36,360 nucleotides of DNA from Frankiaceae bacterium (GTDB lineage: Bacteria; Actinomycetota; Actinomycetes; JAFAQI01), in the NCBI GenBank assembly GCA_025929365.1, contig JAICMG010000012.1, positions 1-36,360 of the forward strand, read 5' to 3'. The notes under the pieces were generated by a model, which was not told the DNA's origin, ran no database searches, and saw nothing but the letters and a program-made list of their open reading frames with translations. Every line of letters starts with the position of its first letter. Position 1 is the first letter of the stretch. The position numbers were made by a program, and so were the translations under genes. Shown piece after piece: positions 22,696 to 31,072 of this stretch.

Positions 22696-22831
22696 AGTGT
22701 GCCTACTCGCCTAGAAGAATCGTGGGGTCTCACGCGGCGAGGGAGGGCGGAGTCCGGGCGGACCCAAGCTGCTGTGTGCCTCCATTGTCGCACAGCGGAC
22801 GGTGCTCTCCGGGTTCGTTACTGTGAGCGCG

Positions 22832-23068
22832 ATGGAGCGTCGTTGGGTCGTGCACATCGTCGATCTTCGCGATGGCGAACGGCAGCGGTGTGTGCGCTGC
22901 GACGAGGTGCTCGACGTCAACCAGCTGCCGTCACACGACTTCGGTGCGGGCGGCCTGATCGCGATCCGGCACGGCCAGGACCGTACGGAGTGGCGGCAGA
23001 TCGCGCACCGCGACGACCTGCTCGACGACGAGATCGCCTGCGACCAGGTCAGCGGCGACGCGTCATGA
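22832..23068 (+). CDS. Small 78-residue protein with one CxxC
   Basis: The frame from ATG 22832 encodes 78 residues: RRWVVHIVDLRDGERQRCVRCDEVLDVNQLPSHDFGAGGLIAIRHGQ and an acidic tail. I do not recognise a family. The CVRC pair and a later HD/H could bind a metal. GC-rich third positions and a 20-nt gap to the NYN-domain gene on the same strand support coding and cotranscription. GTG 22823 is a possible alternative start. Confidence 0.55.
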   Translation: MERRWVVHIVDLRDGERQRCVRCDEVLDVNQLPSHDFGAGGLIAIRHGQDRTEWRQIAHRDDLLDDEIACDQVSGDAS

Positions 23069-23087
23069 GTGCCGGACTGCGTGGTCA

Positions 23088-23648
23088 ATGGGTCTAGGCG
23101 ACGGCGAGACCGAGGAGTGGCGCGACTACGAGTGGTTCGACCCGCAGCTCTACCGTGACGTCGAAGGCGAGGCCGCGCTCGCGACGCTGGCGTCGCTGGA
23201 GCGTGAGGGCGTCTGGCAGCCGGGATCGGCGACGCGGGTCCTGCTGGTCGACCTCGACAACATCCGGGTCGCGTCGGCCCAGCTGCGCAGCCGGGTGCTG
23301 CTCGCCGTGGCGCTGGCACGCCAGGCGGACGTCGCGGTGTTTGCCGGCCAGCGCGGATCGGTGGACCGGGCGCGGTCGGCGTTGCAGGAGTTTGCTGAGG
23401 CGACGGTGGAGGTCGGCCGCGGGCGCGACGAGGCGGACTACGCGCTGCTCGACGCTGTGGCGGACAGCGGGGACGGTGACGCCCAGTACGTCGTGTTCAG
23501 CAACGACGGTGTCTTCGCGCGACTCGCGATGCGCGGGCCGTTGACGGTCGTCAGCCCGGGGGCCGGCGCGCTGAGCGATCAGCTGAGTGAAGCGGCCGAA
23601 CGCGTGATCGACCTGCAATTGCTCGAGTCAGCGGCCGCGGGCGCGTAG
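23088..23648 (+). CDS. NYN/PIN-like domain protein (putative RNase)
   Basis: A 186-residue protein. Residues about 48-175 look like a NYN (PIN-like) nuclease fold: VLLVDLDNIRVAS (first acidic site), VFAGQRGSVDRARSAL, the central GRDEADYALLDAVAD (acidic pair) and YVVFSNDGVFARLA (last acidic site). Members cleave RNA using three or four aspartates around a Mg ion; these positions appear present here. ATG 23088 is the start. It follows the 78-residue CxxC protein by 19 nt. No toxin-antitoxin arrangement is obvious, though the small upstream gene could be a partner. Confidence 0.7.
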   Translation: MGLGDGETEEWRDYEWFDPQLYRDVEGEAALATLASLEREGVWQPGSATRVLLVDLDNIRVASAQLRSRVLLAVALARQADVAVFAGQRGSVDRARSALQEFAEATVEVGRGRDEADYALLDAVADSGDGDAQYVVFSNDGVFARLAMRGPLTVVSPGAGALSDQLSEAAERVIDLQLLESAAAGA

Positions 23649-23691
23649 TCCTTGCGCTAGCTGTTGTCCAGGGCGTGGGGCGGGTGGCCCG

Positions 23692-23961
23692 TTAGCTCCG
23701 ACCGAGCGCGCGGGCGAGCTCGTCGCGGCCCATCTTGGAGCGGCCGCGGATGCCGCGCCGCTTGGCCTGCTCGTAGAGCTCCGACCTCGTCGCCGGCGAC
23801 TTGCCGCCGGTGCGCTTGCGTTGCGCCACCGCCGCTCCCTGCTTGCCGAGGGCGGTCCGCGTCGACTTCGGCAGGTTCGCGATCGAGCGCTTGCTGCGTG
23901 CTCCGGCTTGCGCCTTCTTCACATTGCGGCGAGCCGCCGCCACCTGCCGCTGACTAGCCAC
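23692..23961 (-). CDS. Small basic protein with Rho-N/SAP-like C-terminus
   Basis: An 89-residue, strongly basic protein. An N-terminal basic region (ASQRQVAAARRNVKKAQAGARSKRSIANLPKSTRTALGKQG) is followed by SRSELYEQAKRRGIRGRSKMGRDELARAL-like sequence at the C-terminus, the SAP/Rho-N-type helix-extended-helix that binds nucleic acid. GTG 23961 is chosen because GGGAGGCG lies seven nt upstream. Similar proteins are annotated as Rho termination factor-like or plasmid stabilisation proteins, without functional proof; no plasmid context is present here. Confidence 0.75.
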   Translation of the reverse strand: MASQRQVAAARRNVKKAQAGARSKRSIANLPKSTRTALGKQGAAVAQRKRTGGKSPATRSELYEQAKRRGIRGRSKMGRDELARALGRS

Positions 23962-24203
23962 ATCGCCTCCCGTCGTTCGGCCGTGGCCACATGGTTCCCC
24001 CAAGCGAAGCCGGAATGCGAGCGGCGACGCCGAGCCCAACGCAAGTAGCCAAACTCGCGGGCAAGTTAGACAACCTGCGTCGGGCTCGACGAGTAAGAGG
24101 TGGTCGTAGGCGCGGGGCGCCGGGGACGGGCCAGTGAAAAGCGTCGCCGCGCAGCAGCGGACCCTGGATCCGTTCGGCGCTATCGCCAGGGAAGATGCAG
24201 TGC

Positions 24204-24644
24204 ATGACGGATATTCGGCGCTTCGACCACATTGGCATCACCGTCACCGACCTCGACGCGGCCGCGGCGTTCTTCGTCGGACTCGGTTGCGAGGTGGAGG
24301 GACGCACGTTCGTCGAGGGCGAGTTCCTCGAGACCGTCTGCGGGATCCCGGACTCACGCACCGAGATCGTCATGCTTCGACCACCCGGCGGCGGTTCGCT
24401 GATCGAGTTGTCGAGCTTCGTCCGGCCCGCTACCTTGCCGGGCTCGCTCACCGCGATGGCGAACGAAGTCGGCTTGCGAAGCGTGGCCTTCGAGGTCGAT
24501 GACGTACACGCGATCGTCGAACGGTTGGCCGCCGACGGGTACGGACTGGTCGGCGGCATCGGCGAGTACGAGAACGCGTGGCGGATGGCCTATGTACGCG
24601 GGCCGGAGGGAGTCATCGTCGCATTGGCCGAGCGTTTGGACTGA
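24204..24644 (+). CDS. VOC family protein
   Basis: A 146-residue vicinal-oxygen-chelate protein: RRFDHIGITVTDLDAAAAFFVGLGCEVEGR, then SLIELSSFVRP, then RSVAFEVDDVHAIVERLAADG, and AYVRGPEGVIVALAERL. The His in DHIGITV and the Glu in LIELSSF are in the expected metal positions. It is one complete VOC unit with two beta-alpha-beta repeats, probably dimeric. The substrate is unknown; lactoylglutathione lyase-like is the usual automatic name. ATG 24204 has AGGGAAG at good spacing; ATG 24195 is too close. Confidence 0.88.
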   Translation: MTDIRRFDHIGITVTDLDAAAAFFVGLGCEVEGRTFVEGEFLETVCGIPDSRTEIVMLRPPGGGSLIELSSFVRPATLPGSLTAMANEVGLRSVAFEVDDVHAIVERLAADGYGLVGGIGEYENAWRMAYVRGPEGVIVALAERLD

Positions 24645-24755
24645 CCACCCGCGCGCCCACAAGGCCGCGCAGCAAGTTGTGGATGACCGACCGGCCGCGC
24701 GGAGCTGTGGACAACTTTTTTCCTTGTTTTCCAACGATATTTCCCCGCTCCGGGC

Positions 24756-24801
24756 TTGATTTCTGTCAGTCGCTCCCCTTATCGTTCGAACATCTGTTCG
24801 A
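24756..24801 (+). promoter_or_regulatory. Promoter with perfect LexA (SOS) box
   Basis: TTGATT (24756-24761), a 17-nt spacer and TTATCG (24779-24784) form a good promoter in a locally AT-rich island. Directly after the -10, TCGAAC-ATCT-GTTCGA (24786-24801) is a perfect palindrome matching the actinobacterial LexA box TCGAAC-N4-GTTCGA. It covers the expected transcription start, so LexA binding would block initiation. The ribosome site GGGAG follows within 6 nt, giving a very short leader to ATG 24816. Confidence 0.85.
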
Positions 24802-24815
24802 TCAGGGAGTCGTGA

Positions 24816-26015
24816 ATGAGCAACGGCGGTGCTGCGACGGGCCAGGCGCTCGCGGCAGCGAAGGCGGCCGTCACCGCGGACCCGCACGCACTGCCCGACG
24901 AACCACTCCTCGCCGCACTCGACGAGCTCGTCGACGCGCGTCGGCTGCTCGACGTCGCCATCGCCCGGTACCTCGCGGTCGTCGACGTACGCGAGGCAAC
25001 GATCGAGCCGTACGGCCGGGGCACCCGCGCCTGGCTGATCGAGGACAAGCATCTATCCGCGGCGAGCGCCGGACGGCTGCTCAAGGTGTCAAGGCAGCTC
25101 CCCGTCCGTCCCGTCATGAGCGAGGCGCTCACGGCCGGCGAGATGTCGATCGAGCACGCCGCGCCGATCCTGCGAACCCTTGCGAAGCTGGCCCCGGCCG
25201 ACCGCGAGGTCGACGAGAAGATCCTCGTCGAGGCGGCAAAGGACGTCGACCCGGACTCACTGCGGGCGCTGTGCCAAGCGACCGAGGAAGCCGCCTGCAC
25301 CAACGAGCAGGCCGACGCCCGCCGGGAACGCCTGCACGGCAACCGCTACCTCCACTTGTTCAGCACGTTCGACGGCATGGTCCGCATCGACGGCGTCCTC
25401 GAGCCCGACGCCGGCGCAGCCGTGATCGCCGTCATCGAACCTCTCGCCCAGAAACTCGGACCCGAAGACGACCGCACCGTCCCGCAGCGCCGAGCCGACG
25501 CGCTCGCGACCCTGGCCGGCGCGGCAGCCGGGTTCGACGACCTGCTCCCCGACTTCAACGGCGACCGGCCGCACCTCGACGTCATCGCCCGTTACGAGAC
25601 GCTGCTCGACGAGCTCGACCCGCACGCGGCGTACGACCCGGCTGGCGCGCCCACCGTCAACGGGATCCGGGTCAGCCCTGACACCGTGCGCCGGCTTGCC
25701 TGTGACGCCGACATCTTGCCCGTCGTGATGAACAGCCAGTCCGAGGTCCTCGACATCGGGCGCGCCAGCCGAATCTGGCCGAAGGCGATCCGCAATGCGC
25801 TGCAGATCGAAGACGGCGGCTGCGGCTGGCCGGGTTGCCAGATGCCGCTGTGGGCCACGCGGATCCACCACCTCATCTACTGGTTCCACGGCGGACCGAC
25901 CAGCAAGGCAAATGGCGTCCACCTCTGCCGGTTCCATCACTGGCTGGTCCACCACCGCCGATGGAAGATCTGGCGAGACGCCGACACCAACAAGATCCAC
26001 GTCGCGCGTACGTAG
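24816..26015 (+). CDS. DUF222/13E12-repeat HNH endonuclease-like protein, LexA-controlled
   Basis: A 399-residue protein. Residues about 30-310 are the DUF222 region (LLAALDELVDARRLLDVAIARYLAVVDVREA; VSRQLPVRPVMSEALTAGEMSIEHA). Residues about 335-385 are the HNH domain: CGWPGCQMPLWATRIHHLIYWFHGGPTSKANGVHLCRFHHWLVHH, with the HH, Asn and His residues kept and CxxxxC present. M. tuberculosis 13E12-family genes are known to carry SOS boxes, and this gene has a perfect one overlapping its promoter. The role in the DNA-damage response is not known. The family is repeated in many actinobacterial genomes and spreads by recombination. Confidence 0.92.
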   Translation: MSNGGAATGQALAAAKAAVTADPHALPDEPLLAALDELVDARRLLDVAIARYLAVVDVREATIEPYGRGTRAWLIEDKHLSAASAGRLLKVSRQLPVRPVMSEALTAGEMSIEHAAPILRTLAKLAPADREVDEKILVEAAKDVDPDSLRALCQATEEAACTNEQADARRERLHGNRYLHLFSTFDGMVRIDGVLEPDAGAAVIAVIEPLAQKLGPEDDRTVPQRRADALATLAGAAAGFDDLLPDFNGDRPHLDVIARYETLLDELDPHAAYDPAGAPTVNGIRVSPDTVRRLACDADILPVVMNSQSEVLDIGRASRIWPKAIRNALQIEDGGCGWPGCQMPLWATRIHHLIYWFHGGPTSKANGVHLCRFHHWLVHHRRWKIWRDADTNKIHVART

Positions 26016-26055
26016 GCCTTCTCAGCCCGAAGAGTGCCGGCCGTCGCTACCTCTT

Positions 26056-26709
26056 CTACGTGGCGGCCTTGACGAGCCCTGACTCGTAGGCCGCGATCAC
26101 GGCCTGCGACCGGTCCCGGAGGTCGAGCTTGTTGAAGATCCGCCCGACGTGGGTCTTCACCGTGCCTTCGCTGATGAACAGCGCCGTCCCGATCTCCTGG
26201 TTGGACAGGCCCTTCGCGATGAGGACGAGGATCTCGCGCTCGCGGTCGGTGAGGACCTCCAGCCGCGAATCGTTGTTCGGCTGCGGCCCTTGCGCGAGGA
26301 AGTGCGCGACGAGGCGCCGCGTCACCGTCGGGGCGAGCAGTGCATCACCCGCGTGGACGGTACGGATCGCCTCGACCAGCTGATCAGCCTTGGCGTCCTT
26401 GAGCAGGAAGCCGCTCGCCCCGGCTCGCAACGCATCGAAGACGTACTCGTCGAGGTCGAACGTCGTGAGGATCAGCACGCGCGACCCGCCCGAGTCGCGG
26501 GTGATGTCGCGCGTCGCCTGGATCCCGTCGATGACCGGCATCCGGATGTCCATCAGGATCACGTCCGGCTGATGCTGGCGTGCCAGCGCGACGGCCTCGC
26601 GCCCGTCGCGCGCCTCGGCAACGACCGTGAGGTCCGGCTCGCCCTCGACGATCATGCGGAACCCGGTCCGGACCAGGTCCTGATCGTCGGCGATCAGCAG
26701 CCGGATCAC
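26056..26709 (-). CDS. NarL/LuxR-family response regulator
   Basis: A 217-residue regulator. The receiver domain (1-120) has D9/D10, phosphorylation site D54 (ILMDIRMP), the Thr in LILTTFD and the Lys in FLLKDA. The LuxR-type HTH is at about 150-212 (LTDREREILVLIAKGLSNQEIGTALFISEGTVKTHVGRIFNKL). The start is GTG 26709, overlapping the kinase stop (GTGA), so the pair is coupled. It is activated by the DesK-type kinase upstream. Targets are unknown; the divergent small membrane protein gene at 28,080 is the nearest candidate. Confidence 0.95.
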   Translation of the reverse strand: MIRLLIADDQDLVRTGFRMIVEGEPDLTVVAEARDGREAVALARQHQPDVILMDIRMPVIDGIQATRDITRDSGGSRVLILTTFDLDEYVFDALRAGASGFLLKDAKADQLVEAIRTVHAGDALLAPTVTRRLVAHFLAQGPQPNNDSRLEVLTDREREILVLIAKGLSNQEIGTALFISEGTVKTHVGRIFNKLDLRDRSQAVIAAYESGLVKAAT

Positions 26710-27902
26710 GCGACCGGTTCGCGCTCGCGCGACAGCTCGTTCTCCCCGATCGGGATCGACGCGGCGACCCGGTAGCCGTCGTCGAGCGGTTCGGCGTGGG
26801 TGAGCTGTCCGCCCACGAGCTCGAGCCGGTGGCGCATGCCGATCAGCCCGCGGCCGGTTCCGAGCTCCTCGGCATGCTCGACCTGCTCGCCGACGGTGTT
26901 GACGATGCTGATCTCCAACGCGCCCGACCCGGTCGACATCGAGACTGTGACCGTGCTGCCGCGCGCGTATCGCGCGGCGTTGGTCAGCGCCTCCTGCACG
27001 ACGCGATAAGCGGCCAGCTCCGCGGCGGGAGCGAGGCGCGGCAGCTGCGCCGGCCGCTCCAGCTCGATGCGAAGCCCGCTGGTCTGGAACGTGCGGACCA
27101 GCTCGTCCAGCTGGTCGAGCGACCCGAGCGGTCGGGAGTCCGGGTCGCCGTCCGCCGGGCTCAGCACGGTCAGCAGCCGGCGCAGGTCGTTCAACGCAGT
27201 CCGTCCGGTCTCCTCGATGGTGGCCAGCGTCCGCGCGGCGAGGTCGGGTCGCTCGGGCAGCGCTCTCGCACCCGCCTGCGACTGGATGACGACGACGGAG
27301 ACCGCGTGCGCGACGATGTCGTGCAGTTCGCGGGCGATCGCGGCGCGTTCAGCAGCGGTCGCCGCTGCCACCTGGCCCAGATGGGCCTTCTCCCGCTCCA
27401 CGGCCTCGAGCTGCAGGCTGCTGATGCGGCGCTGCCGACCATGCAACGCGCGGCCGAGCAGGAACGCGATTGCCAGCATCCCCAGCGTCCACACGCCGTC
27501 GCCGACGCCGTGGACGGCCGGATCGCGAAGCCCGTGCACCACTCCGGTGACGAGAGCGGCGACGGCAACGACCACCGGGTTGTCCGTGTAGGCGGCGCCG
27601 GAGAAGACGGTGGCGATCAGCAGCAGGAACTCCGTCGTCGCCTCGCCGCCGCCCAACACGGCCGCACTCACCGTGATCGCCGCAAGAGTGAAGAGGACGC
27701 TGGCGAGCGGACGTCGACGCCGCGCGACCATCGGCAGCGTCAGGACGGGGATCACCAACGCGTTGGCGAGGGTCGATCCCGGCCACACCGGATGGCCGCC
27801 GTACGTCGCACCGGAAGCCAGCTCGAACTCGCCGGCCGCGCACAACGCCAGCGCGAGCAGTACGTCGCGCGCCGCGACGGTCCGTCGAAGCAGCTTCTTC
27901 AC
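26706..27902 (-). CDS. DesK/NarX-type sensor histidine kinase
   Basis: A 398-residue kinase with five to six N-terminal membrane segments (about 10-165), a short coiled region (RRISSLQLEAVEREKAHLGQV), the HisKA_3 phosphoacceptor ELHDIVAHAVSVVVIQSQAGA, and a GHKL ATPase with N box VVQEALTNAARYARGS and G box GTGRGLIGMRHRLELVGGQL. There is no extracellular sensor domain, so the signal is probably read in the membrane. GTG 27902 has GAGG seven nt upstream; GTG 27905 is the next choice. It is cotranscribed and coupled with the response regulator. Confidence 0.93.
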   Translation of the reverse strand: MKKLLRRTVAARDVLLALALCAAGEFELASGATYGGHPVWPGSTLANALVIPVLTLPMVARRRRPLASVLFTLAAITVSAAVLGGGEATTEFLLLIATVFSGAAYTDNPVVVAVAALVTGVVHGLRDPAVHGVGDGVWTLGMLAIAFLLGRALHGRQRRISSLQLEAVEREKAHLGQVAAATAAERAAIARELHDIVAHAVSVVVIQSQAGARALPERPDLAARTLATIEETGRTALNDLRRLLTVLSPADGDPDSRPLGSLDQLDELVRTFQTSGLRIELERPAQLPRLAPAAELAAYRVVQEALTNAARYARGSTVTVSMSTGSGALEISIVNTVGEQVEHAEELGTGRGLIGMRHRLELVGGQLTHAEPLDDGYRVAASIPIGENELSREREPVA

Positions 27903-28079
27903 CACGGCCTCAACGCTAGGTCGTGAGTCCGCGCTTCCGCATCCCCCTGCAGTCATACGCCGAGCGTCCGATGCGCCCACCGGCGTACGCGCAACATCCG
28001 CCCGCAGCAAGACGACAACCACCGCGCGCCGTTCCTACCGTTCCAGCGTCCTGGTCATCGCTTCCGGAAAGGCCGTCTC

Positions 28080-28607
28080 ATGACAAGCACTTCCCGCACC
28101 AGCGCCGCCGTCGCCGCGGCCGCCTTCGTCGTTGCCGGCGCCAGCGTCGTCGGCCACAAGATCCCCGACCACCACTGGGGCGCCCGAGGCACTGTCCTCG
28201 ACCTCGCGTTCGCCGTCGGCCTGATCGCGGTCGCGATCGCGCTGCCGGGTCTGGCGGCCAGGCTGCAGGTCAACCGCCTCGGAACCGCCGGGACGCGCAT
28301 CGCGCAAGTGGGCCAGCTTGCGATGGCCGTCGAGTCCATCGCCAGCACGATTCACGGCGGCAACACCCTCGGCCCGGTGTTCGTGCTCGGCCTGCTCGCC
28401 TCGCTCGTCGGCATGGCCCTGCTCGCCGTCGACGGCTTCCGCGCCGGCGCGGCGCGTCCGCTCGCGCCGATCCCGCTGCTCGCGTTGCTGGTCGGCATTG
28501 CCGGTGGCGACCAGGGCGGCGCGATCGTGCTCGGAATCGCCTGGGCAGGTCTGGCGATCCTCGCGAGCCGTGACGCCGCGACATCGCGGTCGGTGGTGAC
28601 GGCCTAG
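28080..28607 (+). CDS. Small membrane protein, unknown
   Basis: A 175-residue protein with about five hydrophobic segments (AAVAAAAFVVAGASVVGHKI; TVLDLAFAVGLIAVAIALPGLAA; VFVLGLLASLVGMALLAVDGF; PLAPIPLLALLVGIAGG; AIVLGIAWAGLAILASRD). No family motif is recognised. ATG 28080 has GGAAAGG upstream. It is divergent from the histidine kinase across 177 nt, an arrangement often seen for a two-component target (inference). It converges on the SNF2 gene. Confidence 0.75.
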   Translation: MTSTSRTSAAVAAAAFVVAGASVVGHKIPDHHWGARGTVLDLAFAVGLIAVAIALPGLAARLQVNRLGTAGTRIAQVGQLAMAVESIASTIHGGNTLGPVFVLGLLASLVGMALLAVDGFRAGAARPLAPIPLLALLVGIAGGDQGGAIVLGIAWAGLAILASRDAATSRSVVTA

Positions 28608-28619
28608 CTTGTCGCAGGA

Positions 28620-30824
28620 TCAACGAGCGGCGAGGGCGTCCGTCAACAGACTGACCAGAGTCTCGAGACGGACGTCCACGTCGGTCACCTCGACGTCCTC
28701 GGCGTCCAGCGCGCGCGCCGCGAGGCTCGCCTTCGTCCCGATCAGATCCGCGACCCGCGCGTCGACCGTCTGCGCGGCGATGATTCGCCACGCCGTGACC
28801 GGCTGGTCCTGACCGATGCGGTGCACGCGGTCGATCGCCTGCGTCTGCTCCGCCGCCGTCCACGACAGCTCGGCGAGCACGACGTTGGACGACACCTGCA
28901 GGTTGATGCCGACACCGGCGGCGGTCAGCGAGCACACGATGATCTGCACGTCGGGGTCGTTGACGAAGGCGTCGATGTTCTTCGTCCGCACCTTGGTCGT
29001 CTGGTTGCCGCGGATCGAGGAGTAGCCGATCCCGCGCTTGGAGAACAGCGCCTCGGCTGCGTCCATCACGTCGATGTGCTTGGCGAAGAACACGACCTTG
29101 CCGGCGTTGCGCGACAGCTGCGCGGCGTAGTCGGCGGCGAGCTCGGCCTTCGCCTGCCCGATCCGCCGCATCATCGCGAAGACGTTCTCGCCGGAACCGT
29201 CGTCGTTCTCGTCGGCGTTGCGCAGCTCCCGCGCACACACCTGCCGGACGACGGCCGCATCGACGCCGACGACCGAGTCGCCGTCCTTGCGCGCCTTGAT
29301 CGCGCTGTCGTAGCGCTTGACCAGTCGCGCGACCAGCTTCTTCTCCGCCGCCCGCACCGAGGTGCCGGCGGCCCCTTCGAGCTCCACCGGTACGTCGGCG
29401 ATCCGCCGCGCCGGGATGTCCTTGGCGACGTCGACCTTGCGCCGGCGTACGACTCCCATCTCGATGACGCTGTCGCGCGCCAGCGGGTAGAAGCCCGGGT
29501 CGACCGGCGTCGTCCCGTTGGCCTCGAGCGCGTGCAGCAGGTCGGGCTCGACCTCGCCACCGGAGATCCAGCCGAGGAACTCCCAGATCGCGAGGAAGTC
29601 CTCGATGTCGTTGATCAGCGGCGTCCCGGTCAGCGCCATCAGCAGCGGCCGCGGCGTGCGCTCGCGAACCTTGCGCGACAGCTCGAGCACGTTCTTCGAC
29701 CGCTGCGCGGTCTTGTTCTTGATGAAGTGCGCCTCGTCGACGACCATCCCGCGGAAGCCGAACCGGCCCAGCCACCCGACGTGGCGGCTGAGGATGTCGT
29801 AGTTGACGACCACGATGTCGCTGAACGCGTCGACCGTCTCGCCGTCGCCGTGGATCACCGTCGCCGCGTGCTCCGGCGTCCACATCGCGGCTTCCCGCGC
29901 CCAGCTGGTCTTCACGACGTTCGGTACGACGACCAGCAGGGGAAAGGCATCCGCCGCCTTCGCGGCCAGCAACGCCTCGGCGGTCTTGCCCAGACCCGGC
30001 TCGTCGGCGAGCAGGAACGTGCGGTGCCCTTCCTTCGCCTTCTCGATCACCTGCGCCTGGTGGGGCATCAGCTCCAGCCCGGGCGCGATGTGCAGATGGC
30101 TCGGCGGCGGCAGCGTCATGCACGACCGGGCATCGACGCCTGCCTGCTCGAAGGAGCGAAGCAGCGGCTTGATCAGCTCCCAGTCGATGAGCAGCCGCGG
30201 CTTCGGCTTCGGCGGCGCAGCGGCCGAGAAGTCCGGGGCGAGGAACGGGTTGACGAGGCTGCGCTGCACCGCGGACTGCGGGATCACCTGACGCTCGCGT
30301 TCGGCAACCGACGGCGGCGGCGGCGGCGCCTCCGGCTCCGGCGCGACCGCGAGACCGGCCTTCGAGCGCAGAACCCGCATCGCGTCAGCGGTGCCGGGCA
30401 GCATCGGGGCGCCCTCGGCGAGCAGCTCGAACAACGACCCGTCGCGCGCCGCGACCCGGGCGAGGCTCGCGGCGAGCCCCTCCACCCTCTTCTGCATCGC
30501 CCCACGCGCTGCCGGGCTCATCGGTGCCGTCGTCGCCTCGACCCGCTGCTCGCGCAGCAGCAACGCGGCCGCCTGGAACTCCGCCCGCATCGACGGGGTC
30601 ACCCGCGCCCGGCCGAGGTTGGCCAGCGAGATCGCGAGTACGGCGAGCGGTCCCTGCTCCTGCAGCCGTGGCGCGGCGCTTTGCCGTTGCGGCTGCGAAC
30701 GGCGCCGCCCCTCGCCGCGCTGTTGCGCCGGCTGCCGCTGCTGCTGCTGGCGCGGCGCGGGCGCGTTTTCCTCGCGCGGCACCGGCACACCACTACGGGT
30801 GCGACGGCGAGACCGTGGCGGCAA
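28620..30824 (-). CDS. SNF2-family DEAD/DEAH helicase-like ATPase
   Basis: A 734-residue protein. The first 60 residues are Arg/Gln/Pro-rich low complexity, then a helical domain of about 60-150 and a Pro-rich linker (165-210). The SNF2 motor starts near 245 (LELMPHQAQVI): motif I ADEPGLGKT (273-281), motif II DEAH (363-366), motif III ALTGTPLIND, then in lobe 2 KVVFFAKH, IIVCSLTAAGVGINLQ, and motif VI QAIDRVHRIGQDQPV. The compact layout resembles stand-alone SMARCAL1-like bacterial SNF2 proteins. There is no fused SWIM or nuclease domain. The start is TTG 30824, with GAGGAG eight nt upstream. No restriction or phage-defence partner is adjacent. Confidence 0.92.
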   Translation of the reverse strand: MPPRSRRRTRSGVPVPREENAPAPRQQQQRQPAQQRGEGRRRSQPQRQSAAPRLQEQGPLAVLAISLANLGRARVTPSMRAEFQAAALLLREQRVEATTAPMSPAARGAMQKRVEGLAASLARVAARDGSLFELLAEGAPMLPGTADAMRVLRSKAGLAVAPEPEAPPPPPSVAERERQVIPQSAVQRSLVNPFLAPDFSAAAPPKPKPRLLIDWELIKPLLRSFEQAGVDARSCMTLPPPSHLHIAPGLELMPHQAQVIEKAKEGHRTFLLADEPGLGKTAEALLAAKAADAFPLLVVVPNVVKTSWAREAAMWTPEHAATVIHGDGETVDAFSDIVVVNYDILSRHVGWLGRFGFRGMVVDEAHFIKNKTAQRSKNVLELSRKVRERTPRPLLMALTGTPLINDIEDFLAIWEFLGWISGGEVEPDLLHALEANGTTPVDPGFYPLARDSVIEMGVVRRRKVDVAKDIPARRIADVPVELEGAAGTSVRAAEKKLVARLVKRYDSAIKARKDGDSVVGVDAAVVRQVCARELRNADENDDGSGENVFAMMRRIGQAKAELAADYAAQLSRNAGKVVFFAKHIDVMDAAEALFSKRGIGYSSIRGNQTTKVRTKNIDAFVNDPDVQIIVCSLTAAGVGINLQVSSNVVLAELSWTAAEQTQAIDRVHRIGQDQPVTAWRIIAAQTVDARVADLIGTKASLAARALDAEDVEVTDVDVRLETLVSLLTDALAAR

Positions 30825-31072
30825 TCGCTCTCCTCGGTTGACCGGAAACCCGAGCGGTTGCCGGTCAGACGATGCATCGAAGCGCTGACCCGGCCGGCTC
30901 CACAGAAAAGCCGAACAGCAAGTCGCGTGCTTGCGCTCCGTCGATCGTACAAGCCGATCGCCCGAAGCGGTGGGACCCGGCCCAGCGCGTCAATGACGAC
31001 ATCTAGCCATCTATTCGGGCGCGGACCAGCCGATTGCCCCATCAACGGAGTTCGCTGAGCGAGGGGTCCATC

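Noticed and set aside
23692-23961. Plasmid maintenance locus
   Set aside because: Names used for similar small basic proteins suggest this, but no partition, replication or toxin-antitoxin gene is nearby.
28821-31058. A 745-codon open frame on the plus strand
   Set aside because: It lies antisense to the SNF2 gene, whose motifs are complete. Its translation is Arg/His/Asp-rich with no domain, as expected from a GC-rich shadow frame.
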